From: CAJXVY01 sp965657575
GTDB taxonomy: Bacteria > Actinomycetota > Actinomycetes > Actinomycetales > Microbacteriaceae
Assembly (NCBI GenBank): GCA_965657575.1
Contig: CBFHOK010000005.1
Coordinates: 20,473-84,472 of the forward strand
DNA: 64,000 nucleotides
Direction of reading: 5' to 3'
Part shown: positions 8,397 to 16,126 of the stretch, piece by piece
Layout of the letters: each line of letters opens with the position of its first letter
Numbering within the stretch: the first letter of the stretch is position 1
Program-made: the position numbers and the translations under genes
Notes under the pieces: generated by a model
Databases searched by the model: none
Told to the model about the DNA's origin: nothing
What the model saw: only the letters and a program-made list of their open reading frames with translations

Positions 8397-9035
8397 ATGA
8401 CTTCTGTAGACCTAGTAGACGCAAGCGGTAAAAAAGCCGGAACAGTTGATCTTCCAGAGGCTATTTTTGATGCCCAGACCAACGTTCCTCTGATTCACCA
8501 GGTAGTTGTTGCCCAGCAGGCTGCAGCTCGCCAGGGAACTCACTCGACACTTCGTCGTGGAGAGGTTTCAGGTTCTGGCCGCAAGCCTTTCAAGCAGAAG
8601 GGAACCGGACGTGCTCGTCAGGGTTCAATTCGTGCTCCGCAGATGACCGGTGGTGGAATTGTCCACGGACCAAAGCCAAGAGACTACTCACAGCGCACCA
8701 ACAAGAAAATGATTGCTGCTGCACTGCGTGGAGCTCTAAGCGACCGTGCTCGTGCAGGCAGAATCCACGTGGTTAAAGAATTCGGAATCAATGACAAGCC
8801 ATCTACCAAGCAGGCGAGCGCGATTATTTCGCAGCTGGTTAGCGGACGTAAGGTTTTGGTTGTTATCGATCGCGATGACGAGATGAGCTTTTTGTCATTG
8901 CGTAATCTAAAGAACTTGCACGTGTTGCCAGCTGATCAGCTGAACGCCTATGACGTGCTAGCAAGCGATGACTTGATTTTCACTGCCGCCGCACTGGAGG
9001 CATTCGTTACAGCCAAAAGTGAGGTGAAGGCATGA
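8397..9035 (+). CDS. rplD: 50S ribosomal protein L4
   Basis: Primary 23S-binding protein whose extended loop lines the exit tunnel; in enterobacteria it also represses the S10 operon. 212 residues. The tunnel loop is recognised by KPFKQKGTGRARQGSIRAPQ and the GGGIVHGPKPRDYSQ motif. The last 4 nt overlap rplW (ATGA), implying coupled translation. Whether it autoregulates this operon cannot be told from the sequence. Confidence 0.98.
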   Translation: MTSVDLVDASGKKAGTVDLPEAIFDAQTNVPLIHQVVVAQQAAARQGTHSTLRRGEVSGSGRKPFKQKGTGRARQGSIRAPQMTGGGIVHGPKPRDYSQRTNKKMIAAALRGALSDRARAGRIHVVKEFGINDKPSTKQASAIISQLVSGRKVLVVIDRDDEMSFLSLRNLKNLHVLPADQLNAYDVLASDDLIFTAAALEAFVTAKSEVKA

Positions 9036-9322
9036 GCTACGGCAAGGACCTAAGAGACGTAATCATCAAGCCAGTAATTAGCGAAAAAAGCTATAGCTTG
9101 ATTGATGAGGGCAAATACACCTTCGAGGTGCAGCCCACGGCAAACAAAACTGAGATCAAGCAGGCCATCGAGTTTGTTTTTGATGTGAAGGTTGCCTCAA
9201 TCAACACCCTCAACCGCAGCGGCAAAACTCGCCGCACTCGCTTCGGAATGGGAAAGCGCAAGGACACCAAGCGTGCCATTGTCTCCCTGAAGAGCGGGTC
9301 AATCGACATCTTTAGCCAGTAG
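9032..9322 (+). CDS. rplW: 50S ribosomal protein L23
   Basis: Protein at the exit of the tunnel and docking site for trigger factor and SRP. 96 residues, with the opening DVIIKPVISEKSYSLI and the loop RSGKTRRTRFGMGKRKDTKRA typical of the family. Starts inside the end of rplD (4-nt overlap) and is followed after 11 nt by rplB. Confidence 0.97.
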   Translation: MSYGKDLRDVIIKPVISEKSYSLIDEGKYTFEVQPTANKTEIKQAIEFVFDVKVASINTLNRSGKTRRTRFGMGKRKDTKRAIVSLKSGSIDIFSQ

Positions 9323-9333
9323 GGAGAAAACAG

Positions 9334-10170
9334 ATGGCTATTCGCAAGCACAATCCGACCACCCCTGGTCGCCGTGGCATGAGCGTTTCAACCTTTGATG
9401 AGGTAACCCGCTCAACACCTGAGAAGTCTTTGCTTCGTCCACTTCCTAAAACTGGTGGACGTAACTCAGCTGGTCGCATCACTACCCGTCACATCGGTGG
9501 TGGACACAAGCGTCAGTACCGAGTAATTGATTTCCGTCGTCATGACAAAGATGGCATCCCAGCAAAGGTTGCCCACATTGAATACGACCCAAACCGCACA
9601 GCTCGTATTGCACTTCTGCACTACGCAGATGGCGAGAAGCGTTACATCATTGCCCCAAACAACCTCGGTCAGGGTGACCCAATCGAGCAGGGCCCATCAG
9701 CAGATATCAAGCCAGGTAACAACCTGCCTTTGAAGAACATCCCTGTTGGAACCGTTTTGCACGCAATTGAGCTAAAGCCAGGTGGCGGAGCCAAGTTGGG
9801 CCGCAGTGCCGGTGCTTCGATCCGTCTGGTTGCCAAGGATGGCCCCAATGCACAGCTGAGGCTTCCAAGTGGTGAGATTCGTAATGTTGATGCTCGTTGC
9901 CGCGCAACCGTAGGTGAGGTTGGAAACGCCGAGCAGTCAAACATCAACTGGGGTAAGGCTGGACGTAAGCGCTGGAAGGGCGTTCGCCCAACAGTTCGCG
10001 GTGTTGCCATGAACCCAGTAGATCACCCACACGGTGGTGGTGAGGGACGTACCAGCGGTGGTCGTAACCCGGTATCACCTTGGGGTCAAAAAGAAGGTCG
10101 TACTCGTAAGCGCAAGCTTGCAAGTGATAAGCAAATTGTCCGTCGTCGCACCGCTAATAAGAAGCGTTAG
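9334..10170 (+). CDS. rplB: 50S ribosomal protein L2
   Basis: Highly conserved protein needed for subunit association and peptidyl transfer. 278 residues. The N-terminal RNA-binding part contains GRNSAGRITTRHIGGGHKR, and the C-terminal segment the invariant HPHGGGEGRTSGGRNP motif with the functional histidine. Standard position between rplW and rpsS, with an AGGAG-type site before its neighbour. Confidence 0.99.
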   Translation: MAIRKHNPTTPGRRGMSVSTFDEVTRSTPEKSLLRPLPKTGGRNSAGRITTRHIGGGHKRQYRVIDFRRHDKDGIPAKVAHIEYDPNRTARIALLHYADGEKRYIIAPNNLGQGDPIEQGPSADIKPGNNLPLKNIPVGTVLHAIELKPGGGAKLGRSAGASIRLVAKDGPNAQLRLPSGEIRNVDARCRATVGEVGNAEQSNINWGKAGRKRWKGVRPTVRGVAMNPVDHPHGGGEGRTSGGRNPVSPWGQKEGRTRKRKLASDKQIVRRRTANKKR

Positions 10171-10183
10171 TAGGAGAAGCTAA

Positions 10184-10465
10184 ATGCCAAGAAGTTTGAA
10201 AAAGGGCCCATTTGTGGATGAGCACCTAATGCAGAAGGTGCGCACTCAGAACGAGGCCAACACCAAAAATGTGATCAAGACCTGGTCACGTCGCTCAATG
10301 ATTGTTCCAGCCATGCTGGGTCACACCATTGCTGTGCACGATGGTCGCAAGCACATTCCAGTATTCGTAACCGAAACCATGGTTGGACACAAGTTGGGCG
10401 AGTTCGCTCCAACCAAGACCTTCCGCGGTCACGTGAAAGATGACAAGAAGGGACGCCGGGGCTAA
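10184..10465 (+). CDS. rpsS: 30S ribosomal protein S19
   Basis: Small-subunit head protein that binds 16S rRNA together with S13. 93 residues, beginning PRSLKKGPFVDEHL and containing the IKTWSRRSMIVPAMLGHTI segment. Its stop overlaps the rplV start (TAATG). Confidence 0.98.
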   Translation: MPRSLKKGPFVDEHLMQKVRTQNEANTKNVIKTWSRRSMIVPAMLGHTIAVHDGRKHIPVFVTETMVGHKLGEFAPTKTFRGHVKDDKKGRRG

Positions 10466-10854
10466 TGGAAGCTGTAGCGAAGATTAAACACATCAGGGTC
10501 ACCCCGATGAAAGCCCGCAGGGTTGTCAACCTTATTCGTGGCAAGCAGGCAAGTGAAGCGATGGCAATTTTGAAGTTCGCCCCGCAGAGTGCCAGCGAGC
10601 CAGTGTTCAAATTGGTGCAGGCAGCAGTTGCTAACGCCAAGCACAAGGCGGAGAACGAAAACCAGTTTGTGGACGAGGATGACCTGATCATCAGCGAGGC
10701 ATACGTTGACGAGGGTGTAACCCTGAAGCGTTTCCGCCCTCGTGCTCAGGGAAGAGCGTTCCGCATCAACAAGCGCACCAGCCACATCACCATCAAGGTT
10801 GCAACACCTGATGAGATCGCGGCTAAGCGAGGCCAGAAGGCGAGGAGTAACTAA
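10465..10854 (+). CDS. rplV: 50S ribosomal protein L22
   Basis: Tunnel-lining protein of the large subunit. 129 residues with the typical opening KIKHIRVTPMKARRVVNLIRG and the basic beta-hairpin around LKRFRPRAQGRAFRINKRTSH. Start and stop both overlap the adjacent genes by one base (TAATG arrangement), so rpsS, rplV and rpsC are translationally coupled. Confidence 0.98.
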   Translation: MEAVAKIKHIRVTPMKARRVVNLIRGKQASEAMAILKFAPQSASEPVFKLVQAAVANAKHKAENENQFVDEDDLIISEAYVDEGVTLKRFRPRAQGRAFRINKRTSHITIKVATPDEIAAKRGQKARSN

Positions 10855-11579
10855 TGGGTCAGAAAGTAAATCCTTACGGTTTTAGGCTTGGTATCACCAC
10901 CGACCACCGTTCACGTTGGTTCTCCGACAGCACCACCAAAGGTCAGCGCTACAGCGACTATGTAACCGAGGACATCAAGATTCGTGAGTCTTTGACCAAG
11001 AAGCTTGACCGCGCAGGCATCAGCCGTATTGAGCTGGAGAGAACTCGCGACCGCGTTCGTGTTGACATCTTTGCCGCTCGTCCAGGTCTAGTTATTGGTC
11101 GCAGAGGTTCTGAGGCAGAGGTATTGCGCACAGATCTTGAAAAACTTACCGGCAAGCAGATTCAGCTGAACATCCTTGAGGTGAAATCACCTGAGGCAGA
11201 TGCACAGTTGGTTGCCCAGGGTATTGCTGAGCAGCTGAGTGCTCGTGTTGCTTTCAGAAGGGCAATGCGTAAGGGAATCCAGGGAGCCATGCGAAGTGGT
11301 GCGAAGGGTATCCGTGTTCAGTGCTCTGGTCGATTGGGTGGAGCAGAAATGAGCCGTAGCGAGTTCTACCGAGAAGGTCGAGTTCCACTGCACACACTTC
11401 GTTCAAACATTGACTATGGCTTCTACGAGGCGAAGACCACCTTCGGTCGTATTGGTGTGAAGGTTTGGATCTACAAGGGTGAGCTAACCAATAAGGAGCT
11501 AGCTCAGCAGCAGGCTAACCAAAAGGGTAGGGGTCGCGGACCACGTCGTCCAGAGGCCGTTGCCGGAAGTGAGGCATAA
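10854..11579 (+). CDS. rpsC: 30S ribosomal protein S3
   Basis: Protein at the mRNA entry channel. 241 residues. The type II KH domain is marked by GLVIGRRGSEAEVLRTDLEK and the C-terminal domain by GIRVQCSGRLGGAEMSRSE. The extreme C-terminus is extended with a Gln/Gly/Arg/Pro-rich tail (from about residue 215), longer than in E. coli (233 residues) but common in actinobacteria. Confidence 0.98.
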   Translation: MGQKVNPYGFRLGITTDHRSRWFSDSTTKGQRYSDYVTEDIKIRESLTKKLDRAGISRIELERTRDRVRVDIFAARPGLVIGRRGSEAEVLRTDLEKLTGKQIQLNILEVKSPEADAQLVAQGIAEQLSARVAFRRAMRKGIQGAMRSGAKGIRVQCSGRLGGAEMSRSEFYREGRVPLHTLRSNIDYGFYEAKTTFGRIGVKVWIYKGELTNKELAQQQANQKGRGRGPRRPEAVAGSEA

Positions 11580-11582
11580 ATT

Positions 11583-12002
11583 ATGTTGATTCCACGTCGA
11601 GTTAAATTCCGCAAGCAGCACAAGCCAACCCGTAAGGGTCAGGCAACTGGTGGCACCAAGGTTAGCTTCGGTGACTATGGCATCCAGGCACTAAGCCCTG
11701 CATATGTCACAAACCGTCAGATTGAGTCTGCTCGTATTGCAATGACCCGTCACATCAAGCGTGGTGGAAAGGTTTGGATCAACATCTTCCCAGACCAGTC
11801 AATCACCAAGAAGCCTGCTGAAACCCGAATGGGTAGCGGTAAGGGTTCACCTGAGTGGTGGGTTGCCAACGTAAAGCCTGGAAGGGTGATGTTCGAGGTT
11901 GCCGGAGTTAGCGAAGAGCTTGCTAAAGAGGCACTAACCCGTGCGATTCACAAGCTTCCGCTGAAGGCAAGAATCATCGCCAAGGAAGAGGGTGACGCAT
12001 GA
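11583..12002 (+). CDS. rplP: 50S ribosomal protein L16
   Basis: Protein near the A-site of the large subunit. 139 residues, beginning MLIPRRVKFRKQHKPTRKG and containing ARIAMTRHIKRGGKVWI plus the GSGKGSPEWWVA motif, all diagnostic. Ends with a 4-nt overlap into rpmC. Confidence 0.98.
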   Translation: MLIPRRVKFRKQHKPTRKGQATGGTKVSFGDYGIQALSPAYVTNRQIESARIAMTRHIKRGGKVWINIFPDQSITKKPAETRMGSGKGSPEWWVANVKPGRVMFEVAGVSEELAKEALTRAIHKLPLKARIIAKEEGDA

Positions 12003-12274
12003 TCGGCAGTAAAGATTTGGCTCCACAGGAGCTTGACAAGATTGAAAGTGCGCTTTTGATCGAGAAGTTGAAAGATGCAAAGGAAGAGCTATTCAACCTA
12101 CGTTTTCAGTCAGCTACCGGCCAGCTGGAAAGCCACGGTCGAATCAAGGCTGTCAAGCGTGACATTGCTCGCATCAACACCGTGTTGAGAGAGCGCGATT
12201 TGGGAATCAGGGTCACACCAGAGCCTGAGCCGATTGAAAAGAAGTCTAAAAAGACTGATTCGGAGGAGAAGTAA
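11999..12274 (+). CDS. rpmC: 50S ribosomal protein L29 with charged C-terminal tail
   Basis: Two-helix protein at the tunnel exit. 91 residues; the family core is about 65, marked by KEELFNLRFQSATGQLESHGRI and the second helix VKRDIARINTVLRERD. From about residue 70 there is an extra tail rich in Glu, Pro and Lys. The tail is modest compared with those of L15 and L17 in this window but part of the same tendency. Overlaps rplP by 4 nt and rpsQ by 1 nt. Confidence 0.95.
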   Translation: MIGSKDLAPQELDKIESALLIEKLKDAKEELFNLRFQSATGQLESHGRIKAVKRDIARINTVLRERDLGIRVTPEPEPIEKKSKKTDSEEK

Positions 12275-12555
12275 TGGCTGAGCAAGCATCTGCTGCAACC
12301 CAGGGCCGCGGTTACCGCAAGTCAAGGCGTGGATACGTAGTCAGCGACAAGATGGACAAAACCATCGTCGTACTGGTTGAAGAGCGTAAAAAGCACCCGC
12401 TATATGGCAAGGTCATGCGTTTGAGCAAGAAGATCAAGGCCCACGATGAGCAGAACACCGCTGGCATCGGAGACCTAGTGCTAATTGACGAGACTCGTCC
12501 AATCAGCGCATCAAAGAACTGGCGTCTAGTCGAGATTCTCGAAAAGGCGAAGTAA
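12274..12555 (+). CDS. rpsQ: 30S ribosomal protein S17
   Basis: Primary 16S rRNA-binding protein with an OB fold. 93 residues; after a 14-residue N-terminal leader the family core starts at YRKSRRGYVVSDKMDKTIVV and includes KKIKAHDEQN and the ETRPISASKNWRLVE motif. It ends the S10 part; a 51-base spacer separates it from rplN. Confidence 0.97.
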   Translation: MAEQASAATQGRGYRKSRRGYVVSDKMDKTIVVLVEERKKHPLYGKVMRLSKKIKAHDEQNTAGIGDLVLIDETRPISASKNWRLVEILEKAK

Positions 12556-12606
12556 CACCAATAGTCATGGCCGTCGGAATGGTCTGGCAGAAATAGGAGT
12601 AAGAAA

Positions 12607-12975
12607 GTGATTCAGCAGGAATCCCGACTCAAGGTAGCGGATAACACCGGTGCCAAGGAGTTGCTAACGATTAGAGTCCTTGGTGGCTCAGTGCGTCGCT
12701 GGGCAGGTCTTGGCGACACCATCGTGGCAACTGTGAAAGACGCGATCCCCGGTGGCAACGTCAAAAAAGGTGATGTTGTCAGGGCGGTAATTGTGCGCAC
12801 TGTGAAAGAAGCCCGCAGGCCCGATGGAAGCTACATCAAGTTTGATGAGAACGCTGCGGTGATTATCAAAAACGATGGCGAGCCACGTGGAACCCGTATC
12901 TTCGGACCAATCGGACGCGAGCTACGTGACCGTCGTTTCATGAAGATCATTTCTTTGGCTCCGGAGGTGCTCTAA
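12607..12975 (+). CDS. rplN: 50S ribosomal protein L14
   Basis: Large-subunit protein of the intersubunit bridge B8. 122 residues, exactly family length. GTG start preceded by an AGGAG site at 12596-12600. Diagnostic segments are IQQESRLKVADNTGAKEL and the C-terminal GPIGRELRDRRFMKIISLAPEV. First gene of the spc part; its stop overlaps rplX by one base. Confidence 0.98.
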   Translation: MIQQESRLKVADNTGAKELLTIRVLGGSVRRWAGLGDTIVATVKDAIPGGNVKKGDVVRAVIVRTVKEARRPDGSYIKFDENAAVIIKNDGEPRGTRIFGPIGRELRDRRFMKIISLAPEVL

Positions 12976-13331
12976 TGAATATTCGTAAAGGCGACCTAGT
13001 TCAGGTAATTTCGGGCTCAACCGAAGAGCGCGGTGGATACCGCGGCAAGCAGGGAAGAGTTCTTAGCGTTGACCTAGAGAAAAACAAGGTAATTGTTGAG
13101 GGCGTCAACCTGGTCAAAAAGCACACACGTGTTGGCCAGGGTGAGCGTGGTGGAAAGACCGGTGGTATTGAAACCATGGAGGCTCCGATTCACGTATCAA
13201 ATGTTGCCCTTGTTGACCCAAAGAGCAAAAAGCCAACCAGAGTTGGATTTGTCACCAAGACTGTCAAGCAGGACGGTGTTGAGGTAACAAAGAAGGTTCG
13301 CGTTGCTAAAAAGAGCGGGGAGGAGATCTAA
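12975..13331 (+). CDS. rplX: 50S ribosomal protein L24
   Basis: Assembly-initiator protein of the large subunit. 118 residues. The KOW motif is visible at the N-terminus (IRKGDLVQVISGSTEERGG, then KQGRVLSVDLEKNKVIVEGVN), followed by KKHTRVGQGERGG. Abuts rplE directly with no spacer. Confidence 0.97.
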   Translation: MNIRKGDLVQVISGSTEERGGYRGKQGRVLSVDLEKNKVIVEGVNLVKKHTRVGQGERGGKTGGIETMEAPIHVSNVALVDPKSKKPTRVGFVTKTVKQDGVEVTKKVRVAKKSGEEI

Positions 13332-13892
13332 ATGGCAGTAGCAGAGAAGGCTCAGCCAAGACTGAAGCAGACCTACCGCACTGAAATCATTGCCAAGCTC
13401 CAGGAGGAGTTTGGACTAACAAACGTCAACCAGGTTCCTGGACTGACCAAGATTGTTGTGAACATGGGTGTTGGTGAAGCAGCTCGTGACGGCAAGCTAA
13501 TTGAAGGTGCGATCAGTGATTTGACAAAAATCACCGGTCAGAAGCCAAAGGTAAACATTGCCAGGAAGTCAATCGCGCAGTTCAAACTGCGTGAGGGACA
13601 GCCAATTGGAGCGGCTGTGACCATTCGTGGTGACAGGATGTGGGAGTTTATGGACAGGCTTTTGAACCTGGCACTTCCTCGCATCAGGGACTTCCGCGGA
13701 CTGAGCGCAAAGCAGTTTGACGGAAACGGTAACTACACCTTCGGTCTAAACGAGCAGAGCATGTTCCACGAGATCAACCAGGATGACATTGATCGTCCAA
13801 GGGGTATGGATATCACCATCGTTACCACAGCAAAAACTGATGACGAGGGAAGAGCCCTACTTCGCGAACTAGGTTTTCCATTCAATAACTAA
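13332..13892 (+). CDS. rplE: 50S ribosomal protein L5
   Basis: 5S rRNA-binding protein of the central protuberance. 186 residues with VPGLTKIVVNMGVGEAARD, the KSIAQFKLREGQPIGAAVTI segment and the C-terminal RGMDITIVTTAKTDDEGRALL. The 66 bases that follow have no gene: the zinc-type S14 gene often found here in actinobacteria is missing. Confidence 0.98.
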   Translation: MAVAEKAQPRLKQTYRTEIIAKLQEEFGLTNVNQVPGLTKIVVNMGVGEAARDGKLIEGAISDLTKITGQKPKVNIARKSIAQFKLREGQPIGAAVTIRGDRMWEFMDRLLNLALPRIRDFRGLSAKQFDGNGNYTFGLNEQSMFHEINQDDIDRPRGMDITIVTTAKTDDEGRALLRELGFPFNN

Positions 13893-13958
13893 ACACCAAT
13901 CATGTAGGTCTGCAGAGCCTGTAAGCGATGCAGAAACCGCACGAGAAAGGCAAGACAA

Positions 13959-14351
13959 ATGACAATGACAGATCCGGTAGCAGATTTTCTGACCCGGCTG
14001 CGCAATGCGAACCTGGCTCAGCACGAGTCAGCCAGTGTTCCCTTCAGCAAAATGAAGGGAAACATCGCGGAAATCTTGAAATCCGAGGGTTACATCAAGG
14101 ATTTCAAAGTTGAGGACGCGAAGGTTGGCAAGACGCTGACCATCACAATGAAATACGGCGAGAGCAAAGCAATCTCTGGAATCAAGAGAGTAAGCAAGCC
14201 TGGTTTGCGAGTTTATGCAAAGAGCGGTGAGCTTCCTCGCGTACTCGGTGGATTGGGAATTGCAATTATCTCCTCTTCCTCAGGATTGCTAACTGACCGC
14301 CAAGCAGCAAAGAAGGGAGTGGGTGGCGAAGTCGTCGCCTACATCTGGTAA
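13959..14351 (+). CDS. rpsH: 30S ribosomal protein S8
   Basis: Binds the central domain of 16S rRNA; in E. coli it represses the spc operon. 130 residues with TDPVADFLTRLRNANLA at the start and GVGGEVVAYIW at the C-terminus. Two in-frame ATG codons lie 6 nt apart (13959, 13965); the first has the better distance to the GAAAGG site. The spacer upstream replaces the usual rpsZ position and can form TCTGCA/TGCAGA pairing. Confidence 0.97.
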   Translation: MTMTDPVADFLTRLRNANLAQHESASVPFSKMKGNIAEILKSEGYIKDFKVEDAKVGKTLTITMKYGESKAISGIKRVSKPGLRVYAKSGELPRVLGGLGIAIISSSSGLLTDRQAAKKGVGGEVVAYIW

Positions 14352-14356
14352 GCGCT

Positions 14357-14893
14357 ATGTCAAGAATTGGAAAAATGCCCATTGCCATCCCTCAAGGGGT
14401 GGAGATCAACATCAACGGCCAGCACGTTTCAGTGAAGGGACCAAAGGGCGAGTTGAGCCTAGAGGTCAGCGAGCCGATCAAGGTTGTTGTTGAAGAAAAC
14501 GAAATTGTAGTGACCCGTCCTGATGACGAGCAGACCTCAAAGGCTCTGCACGGTCTATCAAGAACTCTGATTGCAAACAACGTGCACGGTGTCTCACAGG
14601 GTTTCCAGAAAAACCTGGAAATCGTTGGAACCGGTTACCGTGCGGTTGCTAAGGGAACAGGAATCGAGCTAGCTCTTGGTTTGTCTCACCCAGTAGTTGT
14701 TGACCCACCAGCTGGTGTCACGCTGCAGGTTGAGGGCCAGAACAAGATCATCGTTACTGGAATTGACAAGCAGGCCGTCGGTGAGGTGGCTGCTAACATC
14801 CGCAAGCTTCGTAAGCCTGAGCCATATAAGGGCAAGGGAATTCGCTACGAAGGTGAATACGTTCGCCGCAAGGCTGGAAAGGCTGGTGCCTAA
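14357..14893 (+). CDS. rplF: 50S ribosomal protein L6
   Basis: Large-subunit protein near the sarcin-ricin loop. 178 residues, two similar domains, beginning SRIGKMPIAIPQGVEININ and ending with the conserved RKPEPYKGKGIRYEGEYVRR segment. Stop overlaps the rplR ATG by one base. Confidence 0.98.
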   Translation: MSRIGKMPIAIPQGVEININGQHVSVKGPKGELSLEVSEPIKVVVEENEIVVTRPDDEQTSKALHGLSRTLIANNVHGVSQGFQKNLEIVGTGYRAVAKGTGIELALGLSHPVVVDPPAGVTLQVEGQNKIIVTGIDKQAVGEVAANIRKLRKPEPYKGKGIRYEGEYVRRKAGKAGA

Positions 14894-15267
14894 TGTCGCT
14901 AAGAGCTAATAAGGGAAAAAGCGCCTCAGCCGCTAGAAACCGTCGTCACCTAAGGCTTCGTAAGAAGGTCTCAGGTACTCCTGAGAGGCCAAGACTGGTT
15001 GTTACTCGCAGTGCTCGTCACCTGTTTGTGCAGGTTGTCGATGACACCCAGGGTCACACCCTGGCGAGTGCTTCAACCATGGAAGACGGCCTTCGTAAGC
15101 TTGACGGCGACAAGACCGCTAAAGCTACCGAGGTTGGAAAGTTGATTGCTGAGCGTGCCAAAGAAAAAGGCGTGACTCAGGTTGTGTTTGATCGCGGAGG
15201 TAACCGTTACGCAGGACGCGTAGCAGCAATTGCCGACGCTGCCCGGGAAGGAGGGCTGGTCCTGTGA
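14893..15267 (+). CDS. rplR: 50S ribosomal protein L18
   Basis: 5S rRNA-binding protein. 124 residues; the N-terminal basic part RNRRHLRLRKKVSGTPERPR and the segment VVFDRGGNRYAGRVAAIADAAREGGL are diagnostic. Its last four bases overlap the GTG start of rpsE. Confidence 0.98.
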   Translation: MSLRANKGKSASAARNRRHLRLRKKVSGTPERPRLVVTRSARHLFVQVVDDTQGHTLASASTMEDGLRKLDGDKTAKATEVGKLIAERAKEKGVTQVVFDRGGNRYAGRVAAIADAAREGGLVL

Positions 15268-15935
15268 GTGAAGAAAACAAAGCGCCAGAAACAGAGGCGG
15301 CTGAGTCAGTGGTTGAGGCCACTCCTCCAACAACTGTTGATCCAAATGAGCGCGAGCAGCGTCAGGGCCGCAGAGAGCGTGGTCCCAAAAACGAGCAGCG
15401 TCGTGAGCGCGAGGACAAATCAAGTCCATTCTTGGAGCGTGTTGTAACAATCAACCGTGTTGCCAAGGTGGTCAAGGGTGGTCGTCGTTTTGCCTTCACA
15501 GCACTAGTTGTTGTTGGAGACGGTGAAGGAACAGTTGGCGTCGGTTACGGCAAGGCCAAAGAGGTTCCAGCAGCGATCGCTAAGGGTGTAGAGGATGCAA
15601 AGAAGAACTTCTTTGTAATTCCTCGAATTGGTTCAACCATCCCCCACCCCGTTCAGGGAGAGGCTGCAGCTGGAGTTGTATTGCTCCGTCCAGCAGCTGA
15701 GGGAACCGGTGTTATCGCTGGTGGTCCTGTTCGTGCGGTATTGGAGTGTGCTGGGGTTCACGATGTTTTGTCAAAGAGCCTCGGTTCTTCAAACACTTTG
15801 AACATTGTTCACGCAACCATCGAAGCACTGCGTCAGCTTGAGGGTCCGGAGTCAGTGGCTAAGCGCCGCGACAAGGAAGTTTCTGAGGTTGCACCAGCAA
15901 GAATGTTGAAAACTGAAGAAAAGGCAGGTGCGTAA
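15264..15935 (+). CDS. rpsE: 30S ribosomal protein S5 with N-terminal extension
   Basis: Small-subunit protein involved in decoding fidelity. 223 residues; about 167 in E. coli. The S5 core begins near residue 55 (FLERVVTINRVAKVVKGGRR) and includes VGVGYGKAKEVPAAI and LGSSNTLNIVHATIEAL. The first 55 residues are low-complexity, acidic then Arg/Glu-rich, and may be disordered on the ribosome surface. GTG start inside the end of rplR (GTGA overlap). Confidence 0.97.
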   Translation: MSEENKAPETEAAESVVEATPPTTVDPNEREQRQGRRERGPKNEQRREREDKSSPFLERVVTINRVAKVVKGGRRFAFTALVVVGDGEGTVGVGYGKAKEVPAAIAKGVEDAKKNFFVIPRIGSTIPHPVQGEAAAGVVLLRPAAEGTGVIAGGPVRAVLECAGVHDVLSKSLGSSNTLNIVHATIEALRQLEGPESVAKRRDKEVSEVAPARMLKTEEKAGA

Positions 15936-15937
15936 TC

Positions 15938-16126
15938 ATGGCCGCCAGATTGAAAGTCACCCAGATCAAAAGTGAAATTGGTGGCAAACAGAACCAGCGC
16001 AACTCGCTAAGGACTTTGGGTCTGAAGCGAATTGGAGACATCGTTGTGAAAGACGATTCACCAAGTGTTCGCGGATTGGTAAACACTGTTAGCCACTTGG
16101 TAAAAGTTGAGGAGATTAACAACTAA
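15938..16126 (+). CDS. rpmD: 50S ribosomal protein L30
   Basis: Small large-subunit protein, 62 residues, with the family pattern LKVTQIKSEIGGKQNQRNSL then LGLKRIGDIVVKDDSPSVRG. Lies 2 nt after rpsE and shares one base with the rplO start, the usual spc order rpsE-rpmD-rplO. Confidence 0.97.
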   Translation: MAARLKVTQIKSEIGGKQNQRNSLRTLGLKRIGDIVVKDDSPSVRGLVNTVSHLVKVEEINN

